A DNA stretch of 64,000 nucleotides from CATQHP01 sp965214915 (GCA_965214915.1 CBDCCP010000001.1:930001-994000), one strand, 5' to 3'. Positions 45,065 through 54,722 are shown, counted from the first letter of the stretch. Numbers and translations: made by a program. Notes: generated by a model not told the origin, from the letters alone.

Positions 45065-47152
45065 TTAGCGAGCGACCCTTCCTCTGACTCGATTCACAAT
45101 TTCTTCCTGCACCTGCGCGGGCGCTTCTTCGTAGCCGTTGAGGTGCATGGTGTAGCTGCCGCGGCCCTGTGTCCGGGAGCGCAATTCCGTCGCGTAGCCG
45201 AACATCTCCGCCAGCGGCACGTAACTCTTGATGACCTGCGTGGAGCCGCGCAGCTCCATGCCTTCGATGCGCCCGCGGCGCGTGTTGAGGTCGCCGATGA
45301 CGTCGCCCATGTATTCTTCCGGGACGATGACTTCGACGGACATCACCGGCTCGAGCAAAACGGCCTCGGCCTTCCGCGCCGCATCTTTCCAGGCCATCGA
45401 GCCGGCGACCTTGAAGGCAACCTCGGAACTGTCGACTTCGTGGAAGCTGCCGTCGTAAACCGTTACCCGCACGCCGACCGTTTCATAACCGGCGAGATAG
45501 CCGGAAGACATCGCTTCCTTCGCTCCATGACCGACTTGCGGAATGAACTCCTTGGGGATGGCGCCGCCCACGATCTCGCTTTCGAACTCGATAGCGTCGC
45601 CGTCGATCGGCTCGACCCGAATCTTGCAGTGGCCGTACTGTCCGCGGCCGCCCGACTGGCGCACGAAACGCCCCTCGCCCTCGGCTGTTTTTTTGATTGT
45701 TTCGCGGTAGGCGACCTGGGGCCGCCCAACATTGGCGGCGACCTGAAATTCGCGCATCAGGCGGTCGACAAGAATCTCCAGGTGCAACTCGCCCATCCCC
45801 GAAAGAACCGTCTGATTCGTCTCCCGGTCGGTATGCACGGTAAAGGTCGGGTCTTCCTTCGAGAGCTTCGCCAGGGCCATGCCGATCTTCTGCTGATCGG
45901 CCTTGGTCTTCGGCTCGATCGCCAAGGAGAGGACCGGCGTCGGGAAATCAATTTCCTCCAGGACGATGGGGTGATTCTCGTCGCAAATGGTGTCGCCGGT
46001 CTGCACCGTCCGCAGACCCACGACCCCGAGAATTTCGCCGCTCTGCGCCTCCTGGACGTCTTCGCGTTTATTCGCATGCATCCGCAGCAGGCGGCCGATG
46101 CGCTCCTTGCGCCCCTTGGCCACATTGAAGACGCTCGCGCCGGCCTTGAACACGCCTGAATAGACGCGGATAAACGCCAACTGCCCGACAAAGGGATCGG
46201 TCAGGATCTTGAACACCAGAGCTGAAAACGGCGCATCGTCGGATGCCTCGCGAGTCAACTCGGCCTTGCCGTCGAGCGTCGTTCCCTGCACGGCGGGAAC
46301 ATCGCCCGGCGAAGGCAGGTAATCGATCACGGCGTCGAGCAGACGCTGCACGCCCTTGTACTTGAAAGCGGACCCGCACAGAACGGGCGTAATCTTGATC
46401 GCAATCGTCGCGCGGCGAATGGCCTCACGCAACTCTTCCTCGCCGATCGCGGCGCCTTCCACGTATTTCTCGAAGATCGCCTCGTCTTCCTCGGCGATTT
46501 TCTCGATCATCTTGGTGCGGCGATCGGCCGCCTCCGCCAACATGTCGCCGGGAATCTCGCCGACTTCGTACTCGGCGCCGAGCGTTTCGTCGCGCCAAAG
46601 GATGGCTTTCATCTCAACGAGATCGACGACGCCCTTGAGCTTGTCTTCCGCGCCGATCGGCAACTGAATCGCCAGTGGATTAGCCTTCAACCGGTCGATC
46701 ATCGTCTGCACGGCATAGTCGAAGTTCGCGCCGACGCGGTCCATCTTGTTGATGAACGCGAGGCGCGGGACGCGGTACTTGTCGGCCTGCCGCCAGACCG
46801 TTTCCGACTGCGGCTGCACGCCCGCCACGGCATCGAACAGCGCGATCGCGCCGTCGAGCACGCGCAGCGAGCGTTCGACCTCGGCAGTGAAATCGACATG
46901 GCCCGGCGTGTCGATGATATTGATCTGATGATCCTTCCAGAAGCAGGTCGTCGCCGCGGAAGTGATCGTGATGCCGCGCTCCTGCTCCTGCTCCATGTAG
47001 TCCATGGCGGCGGTGCCGTCATGCACCTCGCCCATGCGGTGCAGCCGCCCCGTGTAATAGAGGATGCGCTCCGTCGTCGTGGTCTTGCCGGCATCGATAT
47101 GCGCGGCTATGCCGATATTGCGGTATCTGTTCAGAGGCGCGTCGCGGGGCAT
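45065..47152 (-). CDS. fusA: Elongation factor G
   Basis: A 695-residue EF-G, which drives ribosomal translocation. G1 is AAHIDAGKTTTTERILYYTG, switch II is DTPGHVDF, and G4 is NKMDRVGA. Domain II starts near residue 290 and domain IV contains YRETIKKTAEGEGRFVRQSGGRGQYGHC. The C-terminal end reads LRSRTQGRGSYTMHLNGYEEAP. Full length, no truncation. It is 19 nt after rpsG. Confidence 0.98.
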   Translation of the reverse strand: MPRDAPLNRYRNIGIAAHIDAGKTTTTERILYYTGRLHRMGEVHDGTAAMDYMEQEQERGITITSAATTCFWKDHQINIIDTPGHVDFTAEVERSLRVLDGAIALFDAVAGVQPQSETVWRQADKYRVPRLAFINKMDRVGANFDYAVQTMIDRLKANPLAIQLPIGAEDKLKGVVDLVEMKAILWRDETLGAEYEVGEIPGDMLAEAADRRTKMIEKIAEEDEAIFEKYVEGAAIGEEELREAIRRATIAIKITPVLCGSAFKYKGVQRLLDAVIDYLPSPGDVPAVQGTTLDGKAELTREASDDAPFSALVFKILTDPFVGQLAFIRVYSGVFKAGASVFNVAKGRKERIGRLLRMHANKREDVQEAQSGEILGVVGLRTVQTGDTICDENHPIVLEEIDFPTPVLSLAIEPKTKADQQKIGMALAKLSKEDPTFTVHTDRETNQTVLSGMGELHLEILVDRLMREFQVAANVGRPQVAYRETIKKTAEGEGRFVRQSGGRGQYGHCKIRVEPIDGDAIEFESEIVGGAIPKEFIPQVGHGAKEAMSSGYLAGYETVGVRVTVYDGSFHEVDSSEVAFKVAGSMAWKDAARKAEAVLLEPVMSVEVIVPEEYMGDVIGDLNTRRGRIEGMELRGSTQVIKSYVPLAEMFGYATELRSRTQGRGSYTMHLNGYEEAPAQVQEEIVNRVRGRVAR

Positions 47153-47171
47153 GGGGCTTTACCGTGTCGAC

Positions 47172-47642
47172 TTACCAACGAAAATGCGCGAAAGCCTTGT
47201 TGGCCTCCGCCATCCGGTGGACGTCGTCCTTTTTCTTGATGGAGCTCCCTCTTCCCTGGGCCGCATCCAATATCTCGGCGCCCAAGCGCTCGGCCATGCG
47301 GTATTCGCTGCGCGAGCGCGCATTGCCGATGATCCAGCGCAAAGCCAGCGACAAACGGCGGTTGGGGCGCACTTCGATCGGCACCTGGTAGTTCGCGCCG
47401 CCGACGCGCCGCGATTTCACTTCGACGACGGGCTTGCAGCTTTCGACCGCTTTCTTGAAAATCGGGAGCGGTTCTTCGCCCGTGCGTTCGCGGACAAGCT
47501 CCATGGCTTCGTAGAAGATCTTCTCCGACACCGATTTCTTGCCGTCCCACATCATGCAGTTGATGAACTTCGACACCAACGTCGAGTTGTACAACGAGTC
47601 CGGCGCGGGAACACGTTGGGGAACTTCTCTTCTGCGCGGCAT
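47172..47642 (-). CDS. rpsG: 30S ribosomal protein S7
   Basis: A 156-residue S7, which nucleates 30S head assembly. MPRRREVPQRVPAPDSLYNSTLVSKFINCMMWDGKKSVSEKIFYEAM, RVGGANYQVPIEVRPNRRLSLALRWIIG and RMAEANKAFAHFRW are canonical. It follows rpsL by 15 nt. In E. coli S7 represses the str operon. Confidence 0.98.
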   Translation of the reverse strand: MPRRREVPQRVPAPDSLYNSTLVSKFINCMMWDGKKSVSEKIFYEAMELVRERTGEEPLPIFKKAVESCKPVVEVKSRRVGGANYQVPIEVRPNRRLSLALRWIIGNARSRSEYRMAERLGAEILDAAQGRGSSIKKKDDVHRMAEANKAFAHFRW

Positions 47643-47657
47643 CCCGGTCGACTCTCC

Positions 47658-48032
47658 TTACTTCTTCGGGCGCTTGGCGCCGTACTTGCTGCGGGCTTGG
47701 CGCCTGTCGTCCACGCCCGCGGCGTCGAGCGTGCCGCGCACGACGTGATAGCGGACGCCCGGCAGGTCTTTCACGCGGCCGCCGCGAATCAGCACGATCG
47801 AGTGCTCCTGCAAGTTGTGGCCGACGCCCGGAATGTACGTTGTCACCTCGATGCCGTTGGTCAGGCGGACGCGCGCGACCTTGCGCAGCGCCGAGTTCGG
47901 CTTCTTCGGGGTCACGGTGTAAACGCGCGTACAGACGCCCCTCTTCTGCGGACATTTCTGCAAGGCCGGCGACGCGGTTCCATACTTCGGCGCCTTGCGG
48001 CCTTTGCGCACTAACTGGTTGAACGTCGGCAC
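47658..48032 (-). CDS. rpsL: 30S ribosomal protein S12
   Basis: A 124-residue S12, governing decoding accuracy. MPTFNQLVRKGRKAPKYGTASPALQKCPQKRGVC starts it. The streptomycin-related loops are wild-type in form: TPKKPNSALRKVARV (Lys43/44) and YIPGVGHNLQEHSIVLIRGGRVKDLPGVRYHVVRG. First gene of the block and preceded by a long leader. Confidence 0.98.
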   Translation of the reverse strand: MPTFNQLVRKGRKAPKYGTASPALQKCPQKRGVCTRVYTVTPKKPNSALRKVARVRLTNGIEVTTYIPGVGHNLQEHSIVLIRGGRVKDLPGVRYHVVRGTLDAAGVDDRRQARSKYGAKRPKK

Positions 48033-48375
48033 GGCTTTCTACCCCTGGTCATCCTTTCCAAACGGTTCCTCGACCGTCGTCGGCGCCCCTGCGCCCGCGC
48101 AACATCGCTTGCAAACCGTTGCCGCGCGCACAAAATCCCTGTCGTCCTACCTACCCGTCTGGCTCAGTCGTCCTCCGCCATAATGAACCCCCGGGAGGGA
48201 TTTTTTCGGCGGCAACGCCCCAGCGAAGCCTTCCATCGTTGGGGCCGAAATGCAGTCCCCAGCCTGCTCTGTTCGCCTCCTCGGGAACCCATGCCCACAG
48301 AGGCAAAGACCCTAGTTCGTTATGCGTTCTCCCGACTCGAAACCCGGGCGCAAATCGAAGTACTGAAACAAACCT
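48033..48375 (-). promoter_or_regulatory. Long structured leader of the str-S10-spc-alpha transcript
   Basis: About 340 nt separate the predicted transcription start from rpsL and contain no credible gene. On the transcribed strand there is a hairpin with an 8-bp stem (TTTGCCTC paired with GAGGCGAA, 48272-48307) enclosing a GGG/CCC mini-stem. Further along, GCCCC/GGGGC and CAACG/CGTTG can pair in mutually exclusive ways (about 48200-48245). A tiny frame, ATG plus four codons, lies near 48180. The region could be a ribosomal-protein binding leader or a small RNA; neither is proven. Confidence 0.45.
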
Positions 48376-48381
48376 TTTGTA

Positions 48382-48411
48382 AGGATACGAAATTTCTGCA
48401 GGGAATGTCAA
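48382..48411 (-). promoter_or_regulatory. Sigma-70-like promoter of the ribosomal protein block
   Basis: On the minus strand TTGACA (48406-48411) is separated by 18 bp from TATCCT (48382-48387), the best -35/-10 pair in the window. It faces rpsL and would start a transcript near 48375. Confidence 0.65.
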
Positions 48412-48478
48412 CCCCCTCACAAAAATTATCGGACTCCGTATCTTGATGTGCGCCGCGGCCCGGCGCCCAATAGAAAAA

Positions 48479-49126
48479 CTACTCTTCCGCGTGGCCGTAC
48501 ACCACGATGCCGACCACCTCTTCGGCAACTTTGAGATCGAGCACCCAGTGCTCGTAATCGTTCTCCCACAGGTGAGGCGCCTCGTCCCCTTCGGGAAGCT
48601 CCAGCCTGGCGACTGTCGGGTGCGGGTTGCCGACCTCGGCAGTCAACTCGACCACCGCGTCGAAGTCGTAGTTCTTTTCGACTTCCAGGTCCTTATCCAC
48701 TGGCGACAGCACAGCAAAGTCGCGGCTGGGCGCAACGCCCATGTGATCGCCGTTTTCCGGATGGAGGCCGAAGCGCAAGGTGTAAACCCCGGCAGGGATG
48801 GACTGCTCGCGGAAATCCGAGCCCTTTTCGGGAAAGCTCACGACCCCGAGAAACGCGCCTTCCGGAATCGTGTCGTAGCGTACGCCGAATCCCGCGACCG
48901 GGTCGCCTGCAAACGCCGCAGTGCGCATCCAGAAGTGGGCCACGACGGTATCGCCGGATTTCACGGTCACGGCTTGCGCGGCAATGAGCGCCTTCGTCCC
49001 CTCCGGAATCGCCGCGTCCGGCGCCGGCCCCGTCTCTGTTTCGAAGCTCGCCGCGGACAAAGGCGCCAAGCTCGCCGCAACCACGACCGCAAGCAGAACT
49101 CGCGCGCGCATACTCATCGAGAGCAT
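48479..49126 (-). CDS. DUF2911-like exported protein
   Basis: A 215-residue protein with a signal peptide (about residues 1-26). The body resembles DUF2911 proteins: FREQSIPAGVYTLRFGLHPENGDHMGVAPSRDFAVLSP and later VARLELPEGDEAPHLWENDYEHWVLDLKV, a periplasmic beta-sandwich. The start has AAGGA a few bases upstream. It is 85 nt downstream of a DUF1326 gene, with a terminator-like hairpin between. Function unknown. Confidence 0.65.
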   Translation of the reverse strand: MLSMSMRARVLLAVVVAASLAPLSAASFETETGPAPDAAIPEGTKALIAAQAVTVKSGDTVVAHFWMRTAAFAGDPVAGFGVRYDTIPEGAFLGVVSFPEKGSDFREQSIPAGVYTLRFGLHPENGDHMGVAPSRDFAVLSPVDKDLEVEKNYDFDAVVELTAEVGNPHPTVARLELPEGDEAPHLWENDYEHWVLDLKVAEEVVGIVVYGHAEE

Positions 49127-49155
49127 TCCCGTCCTTCTCTAAATTACAGATATAA

Positions 49156-49183
49156 GGGGCCGGTTTCCCTCTATGCCGGCCCC
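49156..49183 (-). terminator. Intrinsic-terminator-like hairpin after the DUF1326 gene
   Basis: GGGGCCGG and CCGGCCCC form a perfect 8-bp stem with a 12-nt loop. On the minus strand the stem is followed by a T/A-rich run (TTATATCTGTAATTT). It sits between the DUF1326 stop and the DUF2911 start, so it would end or attenuate transcription between them. Confidence 0.55.
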
Positions 49184-49211
49184 GTGGAAAATGCCGTCCG
49201 TCGTTTGCGGG

Positions 49212-49904
49212 CTAGTCGGAGACCTGCTCGCCGCGAACGGTGAAGGTTCCCAGGTAGGCGCTCGAGCGGCGGTACTCGCGCATGCGGTGGCCCAGGCCGT
49301 CGCCGCGGAACGACTGCTCAACCGCAAAGGCGGGCATCGCGTGATCGAGGTCCACCAGAGGCGTGTAATAGATATCGTCGAGGTGGCAGAGCGAATCGCT
49401 GCCGCGAATCTCGCGCGTCTTGAGCGAAACGATCTCCCCCGCTTGCAACGTCGCCACTTTGTCGTGCATGTTGCCGTGGAAGTCGATCGTAATCGGCGCC
49501 GCTTCCGTGCGCGCCACATCGGCAACCAGTTCCCCGGCCTGTTCCTGAACGAAAGCCGCCAGAGCTTCGCGCTGCGCGGCGGAGGCCGTCTCATCGACAA
49601 TCAGCATCGCTTTCGCCGGCAGAGGGCTGGCGAAGGGATTGCCTATCGTCGCCGATGCTTTGACCACGGCGACGACGTTGAGGCCGTCGAGGGCCACGCC
49701 GTTCTGCCTGCCGGATTCGATATTCCAGGCCATCACCGCAAGGTCGCCCGTGATGCCGACTTCGGAATTGGCAAAACAGTGCGATGCGTAAATTTCAGCG
49801 TTGCGGGACTCGATGTACGTTCCGTTGATGTTGGCGGCCGACGCCGCGCCCACTGTGACCGCCAACACAAGAGCCGCCAAACCTGCTAGACGAATGTTCT
49901 TCAT
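49212..49904 (-). CDS. DUF1326 domain exported protein
   Basis: A 230-residue protein with a signal peptide (about residues 1-24, ending ASA). The DUF1326 pattern is clear: INGTYIESRNAEIYASHC, then GDLAVMAWNIESGRQNGVALDGLNVVAVVKAS, then LIVDETASAAQREALAAFVQEQAGEL. Function of the family is unknown. The canonical CPC-type cysteine cluster near the N-terminus is reduced to a single Cys. GGAG lies 8 nt before the ATG; the adjacent GTG is the less likely start. Confidence 0.8.
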   Translation of the reverse strand: MKNIRLAGLAALVLAVTVGAASAANINGTYIESRNAEIYASHCFANSEVGITGDLAVMAWNIESGRQNGVALDGLNVVAVVKASATIGNPFASPLPAKAMLIVDETASAAQREALAAFVQEQAGELVADVARTEAAPITIDFHGNMHDKVATLQAGEIVSLKTREIRGSDSLCHLDDIYYTPLVDLDHAMPAFAVEQSFRGDGLGHRMREYRRSSAYLGTFTVRGEQVSD

Positions 49905-50299
49905 CACATGATCTCCTTTTCAACTGTGGCGGCTCTCACAAAACCGCCATGCTGGTTATTCTACACGATCGTTGCGGCGCCTGCATCGGTTTTTTTTGCT
50001 TTTTTGCGCCGAACGACGATTCAAAAACCTCTACGGACGTGAAGCGCCGCCGATCTTGCCGCCTCTCCGGCAAGCAAGCTGAGCAAGCGTCCGCGGCGGC
50101 TTGCGCAATTTTAACATGAACCGAACGCGGACTTGCCAAGCAAGCGGCTGCTCTGCCTTGCCGCCGCCTGTCGGGCGGCCGGAGCCTCGCGGCGCGGCTG
50201 CATTGGGCATCTCGGTTCGCTAACCGATCCCCCGATCGAATAACCTGGAATGAGCCGGCGCGGTTTGCCCCCGAACGAATTCAGGCTTGGAACCGTAGC
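49905..50299. promoter_or_regulatory. Divergent intergenic region upstream of the DUF1326 and DUF5916 genes
   Basis: No gene is seen in this stretch. For the minus-strand gene there is a TAGAAT box (49958-49963) with long A-tracts upstream on that strand (about 49992-50008), like an UP element. Its 5' leader holds a hairpin (TGGCGG/CCGCCA, 49927-49949). Several GGCAAGC and CTTGCC motifs form short inverted repeats between 50055 and 50170. No clear promoter for the plus-strand gene was found. Confidence 0.4.
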
Positions 50300-52591
50300 G
50301 TGCAAAATATCCACTTGCCTCAGAGTTGCCGAACCTTCTTCCTGCCCGCCGCGGTCTGCGCCTGCCAATTCTTCGTTGCGCCCATGCGGAGCGCCGCCGC
50401 TCCGCAGCAGGTCGGAACGACAGAGCCGACCCGCTCGGCCGTCGTGACGACGATCGACGCGGAGATCGTTATTGACGGCTCGCTCGACGAGGAGCCGTGG
50501 CGTCGGTCGCCAAAGATCGGCGAGTTGGTGCAAAGGATTCCACGGGCCGGCTCAAAGCCCACCGAACGCACCGAAGTTACGCTGCTTCACGACAAAGACA
50601 ACCTCTATATCGGCGTCATGTGCTACGATTCCGAGCCGAGTCGCGTGCTCGCGTCGCAAATGGCGCGTGACGCTCAACTGAACCCGGATGACCGTCTGAG
50701 CATCGTTCTCGACACCTTCCGCGACCAAAGCAACGCCTTCTACTTTTCCACCAATCCGAACGGCGCCCTGGTCGACGGTCTGGTCTTCGCCAACGGCGAA
50801 ACGAACGAAGATTGGGACGCGATCTGGATCGTGAAGACCAAGCGATCGGACGAGGGTTGGAGCGCCGAGTTCTCCATTCCGTTCAAGAGTCTGAGTTTTC
50901 CTTCCGGTCAGACGGTTTGGGGATTCAATATCAGCCGCATCGTCCAACGAACGCTGGAAGAGGTCCGCTGGACCGGAGCACGCTTTCAAACGCAGTTCTT
51001 TCAGGTTTCCGAGGCCGGTGAAATCACCGATCTCGAAGGCATCGAGCAGGGAGTCGGCCTCGATGTCCGGCCGTTTATTGCGCAGCGCTGGCTCCATTCG
51101 GGCCCTACCGGGAACGATGTCGTCCGCGGCAAGCCCGGTCTGGATCTGTTTTACAACCTGACCCCGAGCCTGCGGCTGTCCACGACGGTAAACACCGACT
51201 TCGGCGAAACGGAAGTCGATGCGCGCCAGATCAACCTGACACGGTTCTCCATCTTTTTTCCAGAGAAACGATCGTTCTTCTTGCAAGATGCCGGGGTCTT
51301 CAACTTCGCCACGACCGGCGTCGATCAACCGGGAGGCATTCCCGGCGCCGGGGCTGAAATATTCCCGTTCTTCAGCCGCCGAATCGGTTTGCTTGGCGGA
51401 CAAGAGGTGCCTATCGACTATGGGGTCAAGCTAACCGGCAAGGCCGGCCGCACCGAGATCGGCGTGCTCAACGTGCGCACCCGCGAGGCGGCGGGCGTCG
51501 ACGACAACAACCTGTTCGTCGGTCGCGTCAGACAGAACTTCTTTGAGCAATCTTACGTTGGCGCGATTTTCACCGGCGGCGACCCCGCGCGGGCGCCGTC
51601 GAGCGGCGCCGTTGGCGGCCCGGCGCAATCTTCATCGAGCAGCACCGCCGGCGTGGACATGCGCTTGGCCACCTCCAATTTCTTGGGCGCCAACCGCAAC
51701 ATGGTCTTTAACGCCTGGGGCCTCAAGACCAGCAAGGGAGGGGTCGATAACAAAAACGCTTCGTACGGGTTTGCCGCGCACTACCCTAACGACAGGTTCC
51801 AAGGGCAGATCATGTGGCGCGAGATCCAAGAGAATTTCGACCCGGAGCTCGGTTTTGTGCAGCGCGCGAATGTGCGCATGCTGCGGCTGGGCGCTAGTTT
51901 CAACCCGCGACCGAAACCGTCGTCCGGCATTCAGCAGATGTTCCACGACATCTTCTATACGCGCTTTACGCGACTCGACAACGGACTCGTAGAAACCCGG
52001 AAATTTTACGCCACGATAGTCGACTGGCACTTCATGTCGGGCGATTCCCTGCACAGTTTGTTCGATCTGAACCCGACTTACGAGCGCTTATTCGAACCGT
52101 TCGAGATATCCCCGGGCGTCGTCCTGCCCGTGGGAGAGTACCGCTTCACGCCGATGCGAATCTTCTTCACCTCGGCGCAGAAGCGCAAGCTGCAGGGGAG
52201 CGTCGGTCTTACCTTTGGAAACTTCTGGTCGGGGACCGCCAAGACGCTCCAGACCGGCATAAGGTACCAGCTTCCTCCCAAGTTTTCGATCGCCGTCAAT
52301 ACCAACCAGACGTTTGCCCGACTGCCGCAGGGCAATTTCATCGCCAGAATCTTCAGCACTCAGGTGAACTACGCGGTTTCGCCGTTCTTATCGTTTTCCA
52401 ATCTGATCCAGTTCGACAACCGATCGGGAAACCTCGGGCTTCAGAGCCGCGTGCGCTGGACGCTGGAGCCGGGCAACGACGTATTCTTCATCTTCGGCCA
52501 AGGCTGGGTCCAAGAGCTCGGAGGCTTTTACGACTTCCGCCAACAGGATTCGAGATTGGCGACGAAGCTGCAGTACACGTTTCGGTTTTGA
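50300..52591 (+). CDS. DUF5916 outer-membrane protein with CBM9-like N-terminal domain
   Basis: A 763-residue exported protein. After a hydrophobic N-terminal segment, residues 50-230 form a carbohydrate-binding-module-9-like domain: IDAEIVIDGSLDEEPWRRSPKI, VTLLHDKDNLYIGVMCYDSEP, DDRLSIVLDTFRDQSNAFYFSTNPNG, and GWSAEFSIPFKSLSF. The rest is a DUF5916 beta-barrel: TVNTDFGETEVDARQINLTRFSIFFPEKRSFFLQD is the family hallmark, and the chain ends in an aromatic residue (TFRF) as outer-membrane barrels do. The GTG start is tentative. Function unknown; the gene is monocistronic here. Confidence 0.82.
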   Translation: MQNIHLPQSCRTFFLPAAVCACQFFVAPMRSAAAPQQVGTTEPTRSAVVTTIDAEIVIDGSLDEEPWRRSPKIGELVQRIPRAGSKPTERTEVTLLHDKDNLYIGVMCYDSEPSRVLASQMARDAQLNPDDRLSIVLDTFRDQSNAFYFSTNPNGALVDGLVFANGETNEDWDAIWIVKTKRSDEGWSAEFSIPFKSLSFPSGQTVWGFNISRIVQRTLEEVRWTGARFQTQFFQVSEAGEITDLEGIEQGVGLDVRPFIAQRWLHSGPTGNDVVRGKPGLDLFYNLTPSLRLSTTVNTDFGETEVDARQINLTRFSIFFPEKRSFFLQDAGVFNFATTGVDQPGGIPGAGAEIFPFFSRRIGLLGGQEVPIDYGVKLTGKAGRTEIGVLNVRTREAAGVDDNNLFVGRVRQNFFEQSYVGAIFTGGDPARAPSSGAVGGPAQSSSSSTAGVDMRLATSNFLGANRNMVFNAWGLKTSKGGVDNKNASYGFAAHYPNDRFQGQIMWREIQENFDPELGFVQRANVRMLRLGASFNPRPKPSSGIQQMFHDIFYTRFTRLDNGLVETRKFYATIVDWHFMSGDSLHSLFDLNPTYERLFEPFEISPGVVLPVGEYRFTPMRIFFTSAQKRKLQGSVGLTFGNFWSGTAKTLQTGIRYQLPPKFSIAVNTNQTFARLPQGNFIARIFSTQVNYAVSPFLSFSNLIQFDNRSGNLGLQSRVRWTLEPGNDVFFIFGQGWVQELGGFYDFRQQDSRLATKLQYTFRF

Positions 52592-52680
52592 GCAGGCGCC
52601 TACCGAGATGGGGACTGCCGGGAAAAATCCGAATCGCTTGAGTCGGGTTCTTTCTCGTACCGTCTCCTGCAATGCCCTCG

Positions 52681-52732
52681 TGACGACCGCAGGAGCCCGC
52701 CGCTCCGCCCGCGGCGCTTTCAGCGCGGACTG

Positions 52733-52740
<8 letters not shown>
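52681..52740. repeat. Dispersed repeat, copy B
   Basis: These 60 bp match, in reverse complement, 22771-22830 at 50 of 60 positions. The copy lies in the convergent gap downstream of the DUF5916 gene and includes the TIM-barrel stop codon. A 7-bp perfect stem CTCCTGC/GCAGGAG (52664-52670 with 52689-52695) overlaps its edge; the equivalent CTCCT/AGGAG pair is present at the first copy. Confidence 0.65.
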
Positions 52741-53599
<859 letters not shown>

Positions 53600-53646
53600 G
53601 GCAACCGGATTTTAGCACGAGGCGCCGTCCGGCCCGAGTGATCCGG

Positions 53647-53854
53647 ATGAGGAAACTTTTGCATATCCTGGACGCTGCCGAGGGCAGAGTGCGCATTCTG
53701 CGGCGGGACGAGTTGCCTGAGGACTGGGATCCGGCAAAGGATCGCCGCCTGACCGTATGGGAGTGCTGCCAGCATCTGATCCGCGTGTTGGAGTACGCCG
53801 GCTGGCGCGGGCGAGGCGGCGGCGTACAACGGGCTGATTGCCGGCCGGAGTTGA
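53647..53854 (+). pseudogene. Decayed C-terminal fragment of a DUF1156 (anti-phage-associated methylase) protein
   Basis: One frame gives DAAEGRVRILRRDELPEDWD then DRRLTVWECCQHLIRVLE. This resembles the conserved near-C-terminal block of DUF1156 adenine-methylase-like proteins (recalled, not searched). A shift of frame then gives AGEAAAYNGLIAGRS and a stop, matching the family's last helix. About 35 residues between the two blocks appear deleted, and no N-terminal part remains. This is a remnant, not a functional gene. DUF1156 proteins occur in phage-defence loci. Confidence 0.6.
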
Positions 53855-53938
53855 CCAGCTTGGCGGCGGAGGCCCCGAAGCGCGGCAGAGCGGCAGGGTG
53901 CGTTGGAGCTTCGAAAGGGCAGGGAGGTTCAGCCCAAG

Positions 53939-54247
53939 GTGTGCAGTACATTTCGTTATACTTTTGTATCGGCAATCCGGGGTTTCAAGAGCGGCGCACT
54001 CAAGCGGTTTTACAACAAAGACGACGCGCGGAAGCTGCCGCAAAATCAACTGAAGCGGATTGGAGTTATCCTTGATGCATTGGACGGATCAACGACGATT
54101 GCGGAAATCGGGCGAATTGTAAGTCTGCATCCGTTGACGGGAAATCGCAAGGGCGTATGGAGCGTGAAGGTGACGGCCAACTGGCGGATAGCCTTCCGGT
54201 TCGAGAACGGCGAAGCCTACGATATTGATTGGGAAGACTATCGTTAG
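53939..54247 (+). CDS. higB: HigB/RelE-superfamily toxin
   Basis: A small basic protein (about 90-102 residues) of the HigB mRNA-interferase family. GFKSGALKRFYNKDDARKLP, LDALDGSTTIAEI, LHPLTGNRKGVWSVKVTANWRI and FRFENGEAYDIDWEDYR are diagnostic. The start is unclear: the family normally initiates at M-I-R, but here that codon is GCA before ATC-CGG. A GTG further upstream is the nearest ordinary start, yet a TATACT box (53957-53962) lies inside that extension. The toxin may be mis-started or silenced. It precedes higA. Confidence 0.75.
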   Translation: MCSTFRYTFVSAIRGFKSGALKRFYNKDDARKLPQNQLKRIGVILDALDGSTTIAEIGRIVSLHPLTGNRKGVWSVKVTANWRIAFRFENGEAYDIDWEDYR

Positions 54248-54283
54248 GCCGCTTGCGCGCGCCGGCAGGAAAGGAGCGGAACG

Positions 54284-54634
54284 ATGATTGCGGGGGTGAG
54301 AGACGATGCATGGCGACGGCGGAATCCGTCGCATCCTGGGGAAGCAATCCGCCTTTTTTACCTGGAGAGCGTCGAAGACGACGCCGAGCGCTTGACCGTA
54401 GGCGAAGCGGCGGCGAAACTTGGCGTCAGCCGCGCTGCTTTGTCGAACGTGATTCACGGCAAGGCGGCCGTCTCGCTCAAGATGGCGTTGAAGCTGGAAG
54501 CTGTTGGCTGGGGAATCGCCGATTCGTGGATCCGCTGGCAAGCGCGGTATGACTTGGCGCAAGCCCGCAAGCGGCTGAACCAACCCAAGCCGCAAATCGA
54601 GGATACGTTGCCGGACGTTGCGGAAGCGGCGTGA
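54284..54634 (+). CDS. higA: HigA-family antitoxin, XRE helix-turn-helix
   Basis: A 116-residue antitoxin. RRNPSHPGEAIRLFYLE is the family N-terminus and the HTH reads TVGEAAAKLGVSRAALSNVIHGKAAVSLKMALKLEAV. The C-terminus ADSWIRWQARYDLAQARKRL is also typical. About eight extra residues (SVEDDAER) are inserted before the HTH. AAAGGAG precedes the ATG. It should bind HigB and repress the pair. The toxin-first order matches the canonical higBA arrangement. Confidence 0.88.
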   Translation: MIAGVRDDAWRRRNPSHPGEAIRLFYLESVEDDAERLTVGEAAAKLGVSRAALSNVIHGKAAVSLKMALKLEAVGWGIADSWIRWQARYDLAQARKRLNQPKPQIEDTLPDVAEAA

Positions 54635-54722
54635 GCTTCCCGACCGAACGGGCGGCCTTTGACGCGCCCGGCCCGCGGCAAGGGGCGCTCAACAGCCGGC
54701 CGCGCCGCTGATCGGTTGTAGT

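Noticed and set aside
48119..48528. Two overlapping open frames on opposite strands across the str promoter and leader
   Set aside because: They cross a strong promoter, have no recognisable domain, and their composition fits a structured leader read in frame.
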